Shown: positions 9,102 through 18,635 of the stretch, piece after piece
Position numbering within the stretch: position 1 is the first letter of the stretch
How the letters are laid out: the number at the start of each line of letters is the position of its first letter
Assembly (NCBI GenBank): GCA_021737085.1
Contig: JAIPEP010000003.1
Coordinates: 1-47,584 of the forward strand
Direction: 5' to 3'
DNA length: 47,584 nt
DNA from: Desulfohalobiaceae bacterium
Lineage (GTDB): Bacteria > Desulfobacterota > Desulfovibrionia > Desulfovibrionales > Desulfothermaceae
Program-made: the position numbers and the translations under genes
The notes under the pieces: model-generated
Seen by the model: only the letters and a program-made list of their open reading frames with translations
What the model was told of the DNA's origin: nothing
The model's database searches: none

Positions 9102-11033
9102 TTAGCCGTGCCCCTCCCGGGAATTGTCCTGACCCTTCCGCAGCTTGCGGGCATCCCCGACGCGTATGGTAATCTTGGCCTTATCCAGATATTCCAGCAA
9201 GGGGATGCTGTATTTGCGGCTCAGCCCGGTCAGCTCCTTGAATTCCTTGGGTCCCAGCTCCTCCCTTTCCGCAAAATAGCCCAGAACCAGGTTCCGGATC
9301 CGTTCCAGAGAGGCGGCGCTGTAATACAACCCGTCCTTTATCTTGATCAGCTTATTCTCTTCTGTCAAAAGCTGCAAGATGGGCGTGGCCTGTTTGGCGT
9401 CTATATCCAGGGCTTGCAGGACCTCGCTCAGATTGGGCGGGGTGATCCCGCCTTGTTCGTATTGCTCCAGGATCTTCTCCTTCAGCTTGGATTCATCCCG
9501 GCCCAGGGTAACACGGTGCTCCGGGAGGCGGAGGACCTCTTGTTCCGAGACGAGGAGCCCCTGCTTTTGGCAGCGTTCCAGGATGAAGTGCAGCAGCTTG
9601 GGAGGGAGGTCGCTCCCCCAGTCCGAGGCCAGCCGACCCCTGGAAATACCGCTTTGCAGGGGGTTGTTCTGGTGGTAGCGCCGCACGTAATCCTCCAGGT
9701 CCGCGGACAGGCGCTGGACCACGCTGGCGGAGACGTAGACGCGGTTGTCCTTGTCGAAGCAGAAGATTTGCTGCCTGGAGCCGAGATCCTGAAGCATCTT
9801 GTTCAGCTGCTTGGAGGAGGCGGCGCTAAGGACCTGCAGGCGGGGGAAGTCCAGCCCCTGGTTTCCGGCCAGATCCAGCTGGGTAAGCAGAACGGTTTCC
9901 GGATCTCCCTGGGCCAAAGAGTATAAGGGCTCCAGTTGAGAGGAGAAGCGCTTGACTTTGCGTCCCAGGGGATTGAGGAGCCTGCCGCCGGCAATGGTTC
10001 GCAAGGGCGAATGGGCCCGGATCACATAACGGTCCCCGAAGACGCCGACCATGGGAGAGGGGAAGCGGATCTGGGCCAGGGCGGTATCCCCTGGGGGAAG
10101 CTCCTCGGCGTCGAGGAGATGGACCCTGGCCAGGATTTCCCGTGTCCCGTGGTGGAAGTGGATCTCTCGCCTGTGTTTCAGGGGGCGCGGTGCGGAGGAA
10201 AGACAGGTGATCTCCACGTCCCAGGCGGTTTCCGGGAAGAGGCGCTCCGGGTGGGCCAGGGTGTCGCCCCGCTGCAGATCGTCCACTTCCAGGCCGGCCA
10301 GGTTGAGGGCGGTCCTTCGCCCGGCGCTCACCTTTTCTTCGCTTTGTCCGTGCACCTGGATGCGGCGCACCTTGCACCGCTGCTCTCCGGGATGGACCTG
10401 CAGGGTGTCGCCCAGGTGAACCTCGCCGGAGGTCAGGGTTCCGGTTACCACGGTTCCGTGGCCCCGCATGGTGAAGACCCTGTCCACGGGTAGCCGGAAG
10501 ATATCCGGCTTGTCCTTCTCTCCGAGTGTTCTTATCTTGTCCTGTAGGGCGCTGCGCAAGCGGTCGATGCCCTCGCCGGTGTGAGCGGAGACAGGTATCA
10601 CCGGGGCGTCCGCCAGGAAGGTCCCGGAGAGAAAATCCCGCAGATCCTCGGTGGCCAGCTCCAGAAGCTCTTCATCCACGGAATCCGTTTTGGTCAGGGC
10701 CACCAAACCGTTGTCAATTCCGAGCAGGGAACAGATTTCCATATGCTCCCGGGTCTGGGGCATAACCCCCTCGTCCGCGGCTACTGTGAGCAGGACGAAG
10801 TCGATGCCCGCTGCTCCGGCCACCATGTTCTTCACGAACTTTTCGTGGCCAGGCACATCCACTATTCCCAGGCGTTCCCCTTGGGGCAGATCCAGGAAGG
10901 CGAAGCCGAGCTCTATGGTGATGCCGCGCTTTTTCTCGTCCTTGAGCCGGTCGCAGTCGATACCGCTCAGGGCCCGGATCAGTGTGGTCTTGCCGTGGTC
11001 TATGTGTCCGGCTGTTCCCATGATGATGGGCAT
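9102..11033 (-). CDS. selB: Selenocysteine-specific translation elongation factor SelB
   Basis: A 643-residue GTPase that delivers Sec-tRNA(Sec) to UGA codons by also binding the SECIS hairpin. The EF-Tu-like part shows GHIDHGKT (9-16), DVPGHEKF (59-66) and TKTD (114-117). The C-terminal third, about 380 residues onward, matches the winged-helix repeats that bind SECIS RNA. Length is usual (about 610-640). Its presence implies selenoproteins in this organism. selA, selD and selC are not in the window, and I see no SECIS-like in-frame UGA in the genes here. No promoter was convincing. Confidence 0.96.
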   Translation of the reverse strand: MPIIMGTAGHIDHGKTTLIRALSGIDCDRLKDEKKRGITIELGFAFLDLPQGERLGIVDVPGHEKFVKNMVAGAAGIDFVLLTVAADEGVMPQTREHMEICSLLGIDNGLVALTKTDSVDEELLELATEDLRDFLSGTFLADAPVIPVSAHTGEGIDRLRSALQDKIRTLGEKDKPDIFRLPVDRVFTMRGHGTVVTGTLTSGEVHLGDTLQVHPGEQRCKVRRIQVHGQSEEKVSAGRRTALNLAGLEVDDLQRGDTLAHPERLFPETAWDVEITCLSSAPRPLKHRREIHFHHGTREILARVHLLDAEELPPGDTALAQIRFPSPMVGVFGDRYVIRAHSPLRTIAGGRLLNPLGRKVKRFSSQLEPLYSLAQGDPETVLLTQLDLAGNQGLDFPRLQVLSAASSKQLNKMLQDLGSRQQIFCFDKDNRVYVSASVVQRLSADLEDYVRRYHQNNPLQSGISRGRLASDWGSDLPPKLLHFILERCQKQGLLVSEQEVLRLPEHRVTLGRDESKLKEKILEQYEQGGITPPNLSEVLQALDIDAKQATPILQLLTEENKLIKIKDGLYYSAASLERIRNLVLGYFAEREELGPKEFKELTGLSRKYSIPLLEYLDKAKITIRVGDARKLRKGQDNSREGHG

Positions 11034-11506
11034 GCGGGCCTCTCTTGCCGAATTTTTGCATGGGGGTTGTCTCTGAAAAGGCTAGTTGGAACCGTAAGCC
11101 GCTTTCCGTGGCAAAGCCGGGGAAAGCGGCACCCTGACCCCTTTCCAGCTATAGTCCTTCCGCTTCAGGAAACAACAATCCTAAAGCGATTGCCAGGATA
11201 ATGCAACGTGAGACCCCGCCGGGCCGGGGCGTGATCCTGCTTTGCGGAACAGGTGATGCGAACTGGGGGATATCGGGCAACTATCTCCTTGACACGGGTT
11301 TTGTTCCTTCCCTAGGATTCATACAGATTATTGTGAACCCTTTTTCAGGCAGCAACAATCCGGTTTCCTGGCTGCGTAGGGACGGCCGGTTCCGAGAATC
11401 GCCGAAACCGTTGGCGAACTTCGGGCAGGGGACCGAAATTATTGATTCTCGATAGAAACACGTTACAGGGGCGGGACTTTTACGATCGAAGACAAGGGAG
11501 CCTGGC
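11034..11506. other. Divergent intergenic region between selB and the EF-G-like gene
   Basis: 473 bases without a gene. It holds an imperfect hairpin (GCCGCTTTCC with GGGGAAAGCGGC, about 11099-11132), a sigma70-like promoter at 11289-11318, and two overlapping stems in the EF-G-like leader. These are CGGTTTC 11361-11367 with GAAACCG 11404-11410, and CGAGAATC 11393-11400 with GATTCTCG 11444-11451. Confidence 0.6.
11289..11318 (+). promoter_or_regulatory. Predicted sigma70-like promoter of the EF-G-like gene
   Basis: A perfect TTGACA (11289-11294), 18 bases, then TAGGAT (11313-11318). Transcription from here would give a leader of about 180 bases before the start at 11507. Confidence 0.5.
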
Positions 11507-13567
11507 ATGGAAAAAGAACTGCAGGGACAAAGGACCTTTATCCTAGTAGGCGGCAGTGGCGCCGGGAAGACCTCGCTGGCTGAAGCGATGCTCTACCACA
11601 CAGGGGTGAGCAGTCGGATGGGCAGCATCGACAGCGGGAATACTTTCCTGGACTTCGAGCCGGAAGAGGTCAAAAAGGGCGGAAGCATCCAGCCCGCATA
11701 CACAGTGTTTTCCCATAAGGGACAAAGACATTTTTTGATCGACGTTCCCGGGGACACGAACTTTCACGGCGAGCTGCCCTATCAACTGGCAGCAGCCGAC
11801 GGAGCGGTCTACGTCCTCGACGCGGTGGACGGAATCAAGCCGCAGGACAAGAAAATCTGGAGAGAGGTCAGGGAATCCAGGCTGCCCATGCTGGCGGTGA
11901 TCAACAAGCTGGACCGGGAACGGGCGGACACGGATCAGGTTCTGAACGGGATGCGGGACACTCTCGGGGCCAAGCCGGTCCCTTGCTACCTCCCCCTCGG
12001 CGAAGCAGGAGATTTTCAGGGGGTAGTGGACGTGCTTACCGGCACGGCCTATAGCTTCGACGCGGAGAACAACCTTGTCACTTCAGGTGAAGTCCCGGAG
12101 GGGATGCAGGACACGGTGCGGGAGATGTACGAGACCGCGGTGGAGAACATCGCGGAATCGGACGAGGAGCTTATGGAGAAGTACTTGGAGGAGGGAGAGC
12201 TCGGCGCTGAGGAGGTTCAGTCCGGGCTGCGCAAAGGAGTTCTCTCCGAAGAGCTGATACCCGTCTGCCCCACAGCAGCACTGGAAGGCAAAGGGGCGGG
12301 ACTGCTCCTGGACATGATCCAGAACCTGCTCCCCTCACCCCTGGAGCGACCCTCCTGGCCGGGAGCCGAGGGTGATGAGCGGCCCTCCTCTCCAGAGGCC
12401 CCTGTCTCCTGTTTCGTGTTCAAGACTATTGTCACCCCTTTTGGGGGGCATCTGAACGTCCTCCGGGTCATGTCCGGTAGCGTGGCCTCGGATATGCAGG
12501 TATACAATCCCCAGAAGCAGGTCAGGGAAAAGCTGGGTCAGTTGCAGTGGGTCGTGGGAAAGAAGCAGGAGCCATGCAAGGAAGAGGTGGGACCTGGCGC
12601 CCTGGTGGCAGTGGCCAAGCTAAAGAACACGGCAACGGGTGAAGTCCTTTGCTCGGAGAAGGAGCCCTTCATTTACGCCAGGCCGCAGCTACCCTCCCAG
12701 GTGCTTTCCTATGCTTTGCTCGGCTCCAAGGAGGACGAGGACAAAATGATGATGGCAGTACACAAGCTGCTGGAGGAGGATGTCAGCCTCAAGCTACACC
12801 ACAACGAGGAAACCGGAGACATCCTGCTCTCCGGAATGGGGCAGCAGCATATCGAAATGGCGGTGGAGAAGGTCAAGCGCCGGAACAAAGTGGACGCCAG
12901 GCTGCAGGATCCCAAGATTCCCTACAAGGAAACCCTGAAGGCAGGGGCGGATGCGCAGGGCAGGTTCAAGAAACAGACCGGGGGAAGAGGCCAGTTCGGA
13001 GACTGTGTGATCCGGATCGAGCCCCAGCAGCGGGGCGAGGGGTATGAGTTCGTCAATCAGATCGTGGGCGGGGTGATCCCCAAACAGTATATTCCGGCAG
13101 TGGACCAGGGGATTCAGGAAGCGGCCCAAAAGGGTATCCTGGCGGGCTATCCCGTGGTGGACTTCAAGGTCACCTGCTACGACGGCTCCTATCACAGCGT
13201 GGACTCCTCGGAAATGGCCTTCAAGGTGGCCGGATCCATGGCCTTCAAGAAGGCGGCGGAGAAGGCGGGCCTCACGCTCCTGGAGCCGATCATGACCCTG
13301 TACATCGAGGTTCCGGACGAATTCATGGGGGATGTGATCGGGGATATTTCCAGCCGCAGGGGCAAGGTGCTGGGATACGAAACGAACCAGGGCATCACCG
13401 AGATTCGGGCCCAGGCCCCCATGGCGGAGATTCTGCAGTATGCCCCGGATTTGCGGGCCATGACCGGAGGGCAGGGCGTCTTCTCCATGCAGTTCGACCA
13501 CTACGAGGAATGCCCGCCCCACGTGCAGGAGGCGATTCTGGAACAGGTCCGGGAGAAGGCGGAATAG
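11507..13567 (+). CDS. EF-G-like translational GTPase, divergent paralogue
   Basis: A 686-residue five-domain protein of the EF-G superfamily. G1 is GGSGAGKTS (15-23) instead of the canonical AHVDHGKTT type. The switch I RGITI motif is replaced by GGSIQP (about 58-63), and G3 is DVPGD (79-83) where EF-G has DTPGH, so the catalytic histidine is aspartate. G4 NKLD (133-136) is intact. Domain IV and V sequence (TGGRGQFGD; GYDGSYHSVDSSEMAFK-like region) is well kept. This suggests a non-canonical EF-G2-type factor, probably not the main translocase; its role is unknown. It has its own promoter and a terminator at 13632, so it is monocistronic. Confidence 0.88.
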   Translation: MEKELQGQRTFILVGGSGAGKTSLAEAMLYHTGVSSRMGSIDSGNTFLDFEPEEVKKGGSIQPAYTVFSHKGQRHFLIDVPGDTNFHGELPYQLAAADGAVYVLDAVDGIKPQDKKIWREVRESRLPMLAVINKLDRERADTDQVLNGMRDTLGAKPVPCYLPLGEAGDFQGVVDVLTGTAYSFDAENNLVTSGEVPEGMQDTVREMYETAVENIAESDEELMEKYLEEGELGAEEVQSGLRKGVLSEELIPVCPTAALEGKGAGLLLDMIQNLLPSPLERPSWPGAEGDERPSSPEAPVSCFVFKTIVTPFGGHLNVLRVMSGSVASDMQVYNPQKQVREKLGQLQWVVGKKQEPCKEEVGPGALVAVAKLKNTATGEVLCSEKEPFIYARPQLPSQVLSYALLGSKEDEDKMMMAVHKLLEEDVSLKLHHNEETGDILLSGMGQQHIEMAVEKVKRRNKVDARLQDPKIPYKETLKAGADAQGRFKKQTGGRGQFGDCVIRIEPQQRGEGYEFVNQIVGGVIPKQYIPAVDQGIQEAAQKGILAGYPVVDFKVTCYDGSYHSVDSSEMAFKVAGSMAFKKAAEKAGLTLLEPIMTLYIEVPDEFMGDVIGDISSRRGKVLGYETNQGITEIRAQAPMAEILQYAPDLRAMTGGQGVFSMQFDHYEECPPHVQEAILEQVREKAE

Positions 13568-13631
13568 TCCATTGAGCCGGACTTGCCACGAGGGAAACCA
13601 GGTGGCAATAAATTTCTGCTATGGCAGGGAC

Positions 13632-13656
13632 AAAGCCGCTCTCCGGAGCGGCTTTT
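13632..13656 (+). terminator. Rho-independent terminator after the EF-G-like gene
   Basis: AAAGCCGCTC and GAGCGGCTTT form a 10-bp stem with a TCCG loop ending in a short T-run; 64 bases after the stop. The symmetric A and T ends would let it work on both strands. Confidence 0.8.
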
Positions 13657-13712
13657 GTATTTGTGGACGATTCCCTTGTGCAGCCGGGCAAACTGCGTTA
13701 TGCAGAACTGCG

Positions 13713-13746
13713 GGCAACTAGCTAGTTTCTTCCGGCAACTAGCTAG
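13713..13746. repeat. Two 13-bp direct repeats, 21 bp apart
   Basis: GGCAACTAGCTAG occurs at 13713-13725 and again at 13734-13746. The 21-bp spacing is two helical turns, so both copies face the same side of the DNA. They lie about 90 bases before plsC and could be an operator; this is inference. Confidence 0.45.
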
Positions 13747-13833
13747 CCTTTTTTAAAGAAGAAGCAAGAAAATCAAGGGATTAGATAGCCAATCTCGGGT
13801 TACGAATCCTTAGGTCGGAAATCCTAAAAAGTT

Positions 13834-14595
13834 ATGGCGAGCAAGGAAGGCAAATCAGGGCTAGTGAAAAGGGTACGGATTGTATGGCAAAATGTCTTTT
13901 TTCTCGCGGCATTTTGTCCCGTTACCCTGTTGGTTTCCCTGACAGTGATCGCTCTGAGCCGGTTCCCGCGGACCATGCGGTTGCGGCGCAAACTGGAGGG
14001 CTTCTGGGCCAAAACCGCGGTTGTCGCCGCCGGAGTGCGTGTAGTGTGTGATTTTGCCCATCTGGATCCCCGGCAGAACTACATTTTTCTTTCCAATCAT
14101 CAAAGCCATCTGGATATACCCATCATTCTCTCCTTGTTCCCGGAATTCCGTCCCCGTTTTCTGGCCAAGGAATCACTGTTCAAGATTCCTATATTCGGTC
14201 CGGGTATGGGGAACACCGGTCATTTTTCCGTGGACAGGGAGAACAGGCGGCAGGGGATGAAGGATCTGGAGCGGGTGGTGCAATCGGTGCGGCAGGGAGA
14301 GTCCGCGCTTGTATTCCCGGAAGGCACCCGCAATACGGGAGCGGAAAGCCTTTTGACCTTTCAGAGCGGGGCCTTTATTCTCCTGCTCAAGAGTAATGTT
14401 CCGGCCGTGCCCCTTGTCCTGGACGGGACGAAACGGATTCTGCCCAAGGGAGCGAAGTATCTGCGGCCGGGAACAGTGCGCGTCCGAGCCCTCCCCCCTA
14501 TCGATGTGGGGCAGGACTATACTTTGAAGGACAGGGAGCTGCTGAAGCAGGTCATGTGGCGTAAGATGCAGGAAGGGTTTCTGCACCTTTATTGA
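13834..14595 (+). CDS. plsC: 1-acylglycerol-3-phosphate O-acyltransferase
   Basis: A 253-residue membrane-associated acyltransferase of the PlsC family, making phosphatidic acid from lysophosphatidic acid. The catalytic NHQSHLD motif (88-94, NHx4D) and the substrate-binding FPEGTR motif (161-166) are intact, and one N-terminal hydrophobic segment (about 18-42) anchors the protein. Its product is the substrate of CdsA, encoded 7 kb downstream. Other lysophospholipid acyltransferases share these motifs, so the exact acceptor is not proven. The ATG at 13834 has no strong ribosome site. Confidence 0.9.
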   Translation: MASKEGKSGLVKRVRIVWQNVFFLAAFCPVTLLVSLTVIALSRFPRTMRLRRKLEGFWAKTAVVAAGVRVVCDFAHLDPRQNYIFLSNHQSHLDIPIILSLFPEFRPRFLAKESLFKIPIFGPGMGNTGHFSVDRENRRQGMKDLERVVQSVRQGESALVFPEGTRNTGAESLLTFQSGAFILLLKSNVPAVPLVLDGTKRILPKGAKYLRPGTVRVRALPPIDVGQDYTLKDRELLKQVMWRKMQEGFLHLY

Positions 14596-14804
14596 GCGGC
14601 ATCAGGGCCGATAGGAAGGGCTCTTGAACCAGGAAACCTGTTTGGAGAGAACGGGATTTCCTTTTGCAGGATAAATATATTTGCGGGATCTGAAGCTGTA
14701 AATCGTAGCGGTATCTCGGGTTGCCCTCATTTTGCGGGGGCTGGGGCGCGGCCCCGAATAAAGACTGAAGAGAAATCGCTCAGTTCGTGTGGGGTCTTAA
14801 GGTC

Positions 14805-16469
14805 ATGAAAGAAGGAGATAACTGGGTAACACTGTATCCAGTAGGCGGATTGGGGGAAATAGGACAGAACTGTATGCTCCTGGAGAGCCGGGACAGCGCA
14901 GTTATCATCGATTGCGGCCTCATGTTCCCGGAGGATTTCCATTACGGTATCGATGTGCTCATTCCCCGTCTGGACTTTTTGTTGGATAAGAAGGACAAGA
15001 TTGCCGGCATCGTCCTGACCCATGCCCACGAGGACCATATCGGGGCCCTGCCCTGGCTGCTGCCCGATCTGAACGTACCGCTCTACGGCTCCGAGTTTAC
15101 TCTGACCATGGTCCAGAACAAGCTCCGGGACGACAGTCTGGTGGACGCCCCTGAAGTAGCTTTTACCACGGTCCAGCCCAGGGAGGCGGTGTCTATCGGA
15201 GATTTCACCTTCCATTTCTTTCCTGTCTGTCACTCCATTATTCAGGGCTATGCCCTGGGGATCGAGACACCGGTGGGTAGAATTTTGCATAGCGGGGACT
15301 TCAAGATCGACAAAAATCCACTGGGAGGACATTTCACGGATCTGGAGGGAATCAAGTCCTTCGCAGAAAACGGAGTGAGACTGATGCTCTCCGACTCCAC
15401 CAACGTGGAGCGTGAGGGCCGGGCCATGACCGAGTTGGAGGTTAAGGAGACCCTGCGGGACATCTTTTCCCAGGCCGAAGGCCGGATCGTGATGACCCTG
15501 TTCTCCAGTCATGTACAGCGCATTCAGGAGATCGCCGATCTGTCCAGGCAGTTCGGCCGCAAGATCGCAGTGAGCGGCCGCAGCCTCCTGAACACAATCG
15601 AGGTTGCCCGGAAGCTGGGACATTTGGACGTGTCGCAGGACGTCTTCTGCGATCTCCAGGACCTGAAGGAAATTCCGGATGTGGAGATGGTTCTTCTGGT
15701 GACCGGCTCGCAAGGGGAGCCCATGTCCGCGTTGACCCGGCTGGCCGAGGGCTCCCACAGGCAGCTCCGCATCCACAGCGGGGACACGGTGATCATGTCC
15801 TCCAGATTCATTCCCGGAAATACCAAGGCGATCAACAAGGTGATCAACAGCCTCTATCGCCTCGGGGCCGAGGTGATGTACGAAAAGGTGCAGGCGGTTC
15901 ACGCTTCCGGTCACGCCCACAGGGAAGAACTGGAGGCCATGCTGCGCACGGTCCGCCCCATGTTTTTCCTTCCCATTCATGGGGAATACAGGCACTTGTT
16001 CAAGCATTCCAGACTGGCCATGGAGTGTGGTGTAACAGAGGAGCGGGCCCTTGTCCTGGAGAACGGGCAACCCTTCACTTTATGGGAAAGGGGAATTCGC
16101 TTCGAGGAGTCCTTTTCCGCCAGCTCGGTCATGGTGGACGGCAAGGGGGTGGGAGACGTTGGCCGCTCCATTCTCAAGGAGAGGCGTCTACTTGCCGGAG
16201 AGGGCATGGTGGTCCTGCTGCTCGTCTTGGACAACGACAGCGGGGAAATCCTCATGGGGCCCAAGATCCAGTCCAAAGGCTTCATTTTCGAGCAGGAATA
16301 CGCTCACATCCTGGAGGAGGCGGAAACCATCGTCCTGGATGTCTACTCCCAGGTTCCCCGCACGGCATGGAAAAAGCTCCGACAGAGGAGCAAGGCCGCT
16401 CTCCGGCGCTATTTCCAGCGCTCCCTGGGCCGGGATCCGGTGATAGTGCCCCTGGTGATCAATATCTAG
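14805..16469 (+). CDS. rnj: Ribonuclease J
   Basis: A 554-residue metallo-beta-lactamase/beta-CASP nuclease with 5'-3' exonuclease and endonuclease activity in mRNA decay and rRNA maturation. The metal site HAHEDH (73-78), the DSTN motif near 198 and the SGHAHREE beta-CASP/C-terminal motif near 372 are present. The length equals that of the family. A GTG at 14787 would add six residues; I choose the ATG at 14805, preceded by TAAGG, without certainty. It suggests an RNA-decay pathway that uses 5'-end trimming. Confidence 0.94.
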   Translation: MKEGDNWVTLYPVGGLGEIGQNCMLLESRDSAVIIDCGLMFPEDFHYGIDVLIPRLDFLLDKKDKIAGIVLTHAHEDHIGALPWLLPDLNVPLYGSEFTLTMVQNKLRDDSLVDAPEVAFTTVQPREAVSIGDFTFHFFPVCHSIIQGYALGIETPVGRILHSGDFKIDKNPLGGHFTDLEGIKSFAENGVRLMLSDSTNVEREGRAMTELEVKETLRDIFSQAEGRIVMTLFSSHVQRIQEIADLSRQFGRKIAVSGRSLLNTIEVARKLGHLDVSQDVFCDLQDLKEIPDVEMVLLVTGSQGEPMSALTRLAEGSHRQLRIHSGDTVIMSSRFIPGNTKAINKVINSLYRLGAEVMYEKVQAVHASGHAHREELEAMLRTVRPMFFLPIHGEYRHLFKHSRLAMECGVTEERALVLENGQPFTLWERGIRFEESFSASSVMVDGKGVGDVGRSILKERRLLAGEGMVVLLLVLDNDSGEILMGPKIQSKGFIFEQEYAHILEEAETIVLDVYSQVPRTAWKKLRQRSKAALRRYFQRSLGRDPVIVPLVINI

Positions 16470-16562
16470 CTAGTGCCGGCCCGCGACCCGTGAACCCGTG
16501 AACGGAATGATCGGGATACGAGAAACGGGGCAGGCAATATGAGATACATACTTTCGGACGTC

Positions 16563-16646
16563 TGATATCAGGTATCTGGTGCCTGGAACACTAGGCCGAA
16601 CTCCGATATCTGAAATCTGACCTCTGTCATCTGTCATCTGTTTCCT
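16563..16646. repeat. Degenerate 7-bp-period tandem tract A
   Basis: Twelve consecutive heptamers, most of the form nnnnATC or nnnATCT (for example tgatatc, aggtatc, then gatatct, gaaatct, gtcatct, gtcatct). The tract lies between rnj and the FAH-family gene and ends at its ribosome site (CTGGAGG). Confidence 0.75.
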
Positions 16647-16656
16647 GGAGGCCGTC

Positions 16657-17406
16657 ATGCGCGTCGTACGGGTTAGCTACGCGGAGCAGACCTTCTATGC
16701 TGCGCTTTATGCGGAACAGGTCTGCCCTCTGGAGGAGCGGATCGAGATTCCCCGGAGCATTCCCCTGCAGGAAGTCGTTCTGGAAAGGCCGGTGCAACCC
16801 ACGAAGGTGGTCTGCGTGGGACTGAACTATCATGCCCACGCCCAGGAGCTGGGCAAGGAAATACCTGAGGAGCCGCTTCTGTTTCTCAAGCCTCCTTCCT
16901 CGGTTATCGGCTCTGGAGAAACAATCCGGCTCCCGCCCCAATCGGAGAACGTGCACTACGAGGGGGAGCTGGCGATGGTCATGGGCAAAACGTGCCGTAA
17001 TGCGGAGGTCGAAGAGGTCCCGGAACACATATTCGGTTATAGCTGCGCCAACGACGTAACAGCCAGGGATCTGCAGCAAAAGGACGTTCAGTACACTCGG
17101 GCCAAGGGCTTCGACACTTTCTGTCCCGTGGGTCCTTGCATCGAAACGGATCTTAACCCGGAGCAGGGGCGAGAGCTCAGGACCCTGCAAAACGGTGAGC
17201 TCCGGCAGCGGGGGAGCACTTCGGATATGGTCTTTCCTCCGGACCGGCTGGTAAGCTTTATCTCCGGGATCATGACCCTTAATCCCGGGGATGTGATTTT
17301 GACCGGTACCCCTCCCGGCGTGGGCCGGATCAACCCGGGAGACGACCTCAGCATAGAGATAGAAGGGATCGGTGAGCTACAGAACAGCGTCCAGGACCAA
17401 GGGTGA
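16657..17406 (+). CDS. Fumarylacetoacetate hydrolase family protein
   Basis: A 249-residue FAH-superfamily enzyme (FAHD1/HpcE-like), expected to hydrolyse or decarboxylate a beta-diketo acid in a divalent-metal-dependent reaction. The metal-binding HYEGELA (E102, E104) and DVTARDLQ (D133, D138) motifs are present, as is the TGTPPGVG loop near 215. An N-terminal segment of about 50 residues precedes the catalytic fold. A CTGGAGG ribosome site lies just before the ATG. The substrate cannot be told from context; many such genes encode acylpyruvase or oxaloacetate tautomerase-like activities. Confidence 0.88.
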   Translation: MRVVRVSYAEQTFYAALYAEQVCPLEERIEIPRSIPLQEVVLERPVQPTKVVCVGLNYHAHAQELGKEIPEEPLLFLKPPSSVIGSGETIRLPPQSENVHYEGELAMVMGKTCRNAEVEEVPEHIFGYSCANDVTARDLQQKDVQYTRAKGFDTFCPVGPCIETDLNPEQGRELRTLQNGELRQRGSTSDMVFPPDRLVSFISGIMTLNPGDVILTGTPPGVGRINPGDDLSIEIEGIGELQNSVQDQG

Positions 17407-17811
17407 TCTATCCCGGGCATTTTTTTGCGGAATAAGTGCGGGACGAAACTCGAGTCGGACTGCCTGCGCAAGCAGAAAGAACAAATTCAGCCTGGGAGGA
17501 GAGAAATTCTTCTTGTCAGAGCCTTTTTTATGTATTAGAGGTAAATGTTCGACGAGCGCCGGACAGCAAGCGAGCCTGGACCCGAAAAGGCACATTTCGT
17601 CCTGGATAGCCCCTGTGGCGTAGACAGGGTGTAAAGACAACTGGTGTTTTCTTGTTGTTTGGCGTCAACAATGCGGGCCCTTTTTTTAACCCTTTAGCAA
17701 ACAACGCACACTTCGGCTGGTCCGGGGGTCTCCCGGAAACAGGGGTTTCGGGAGTGAAGGATCGGGAAACAGGCCGAAGTGGTGGAAACAACCCAAAAGA
17801 AGGAGACTACC
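17407..17811 (+). promoter_or_regulatory. rpsB leader region with two nested stems
   Basis: 405 bases without a gene. Its last 100 bases are strongly structured. CACTTCGGC (17709-17717) pairs perfectly with GCCGAAGTG (17773-17781). Inside lies a hairpin of 17730-17740 with 17745-17754 (10 bp, one bulged G, loop AGGG). The closing stem ends 18 bases before the rpsB ribosome site, the position expected of an S2-binding autoregulatory leader. I could not match it to a known S2 leader consensus, and no clear promoter was found further upstream. Confidence 0.5.
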
Positions 17812-18621
17812 ATGTCCAAGATCACCATGAAGGAAATGCTGGAAACCGGGGTCCATTTCGGCCACCAGACCAGACGGTGGAACCCGAAGATGCGGCCCTA
17901 CATTTTCGGTTCCCGCAAGGGGATTCACATCATCGATCTGCAACAGACCATGCCCCTTTTCGACCGGGCCTACGATTTCCTGGTCAATGTGGTGGCCAAC
18001 AAGGGCAAGGTGCTCTTTGTGGGCACCAAGCGCCAGGCCCAGGAGATCATTCAGGAAGAGGCCGAGCGGGCTGATCAGTTTTATATCACCACTCGCTGGA
18101 TGGGCGGCACCCTCACCAACTTCGGCACCATCAAGCACAGTGTGGAGCGGATGAAAAGATTGGAGACACGGTTCGAGGACGGCAGCATCCATCGCTTCCC
18201 CAAGAAGGAAGTGGTGCATATGCAGCGGGAGCTGCAAAAGCTGCGCAGGGCTCTGGGCGGAATCAGGAGCATGGAGAACTATCCCCAGGCCGGAGTCATT
18301 GTGGATCCCAAGCGGGAAGAGATCGCAGTACGGGAATTCAATAGGTTGGGCATCCCCATTGTGGCGATTACGGATACCAACTGCGATCCCGATGTCGTCG
18401 ACTACGTCATTCCTGGCAATGATGATGCCATCCGGGCGATCAAGCTGTTCACTTCCCGGGTTGCGGACGCTTGTCTGGAAGGCGCGGCACACCAGGAGGA
18501 GACCGAGGAAGAGGTCAGCCAGGAGGCGGAGCCCGCACCTGAGCAGGCTGTGACAGAGGAGGCCGAGGGAATTTCCCGTGAGTTTGGAGAAGAGGCCGAA
18601 AACGAGACCGAATTCGAGTGA
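17812..18621 (+). CDS. rpsB: 30S ribosomal protein S2
   Basis: A 269-residue S2 protein of the small ribosomal subunit; motifs [15 protein letters not shown] near the N-terminus and [12 protein letters not shown] near 203 are diagnostic. It carries an acidic, glutamate-rich tail of about 45 residues beyond the globular part, a little longer than in E. coli. An open frame starts at 17779, but the ATG at 17812, after an AAGGAG site, begins with the conserved SKITMKEML. First gene of the operon that runs to tsaB. Confidence 0.98.
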   Translation: MSKITMKEMLETGVHFGHQTRRWNPKMRPYIFGSRKGIHIIDLQQTMPLFDRAYDFLVNVVANKGKVLFVGTKRQAQEIIQEEAERADQFYITTRWMGGTLTNFGTIKHSVERMKRLETRFEDGSIHRFPKKEVVHMQRELQKLRRALGGIRSMENYPQAGVIVDPKREEIAVREFNRLGIPIVAITDTNCDPDVVDYVIPGNDDAIRAIKLFTSRVADACLEGAAHQEETEEEVSQEAEPAPEQAVTEEAEGISREFGEEAENETEFE

Positions 18622-18635
18622 TAGGAGAGAAAGGC

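Noticed and set aside
11099-11132. selC (tRNA-Sec) next to selB
   Set aside because: The hairpin is too short and has no acceptor, anticodon (TCA) or long variable arm; no tRNA-Sec found in the window.
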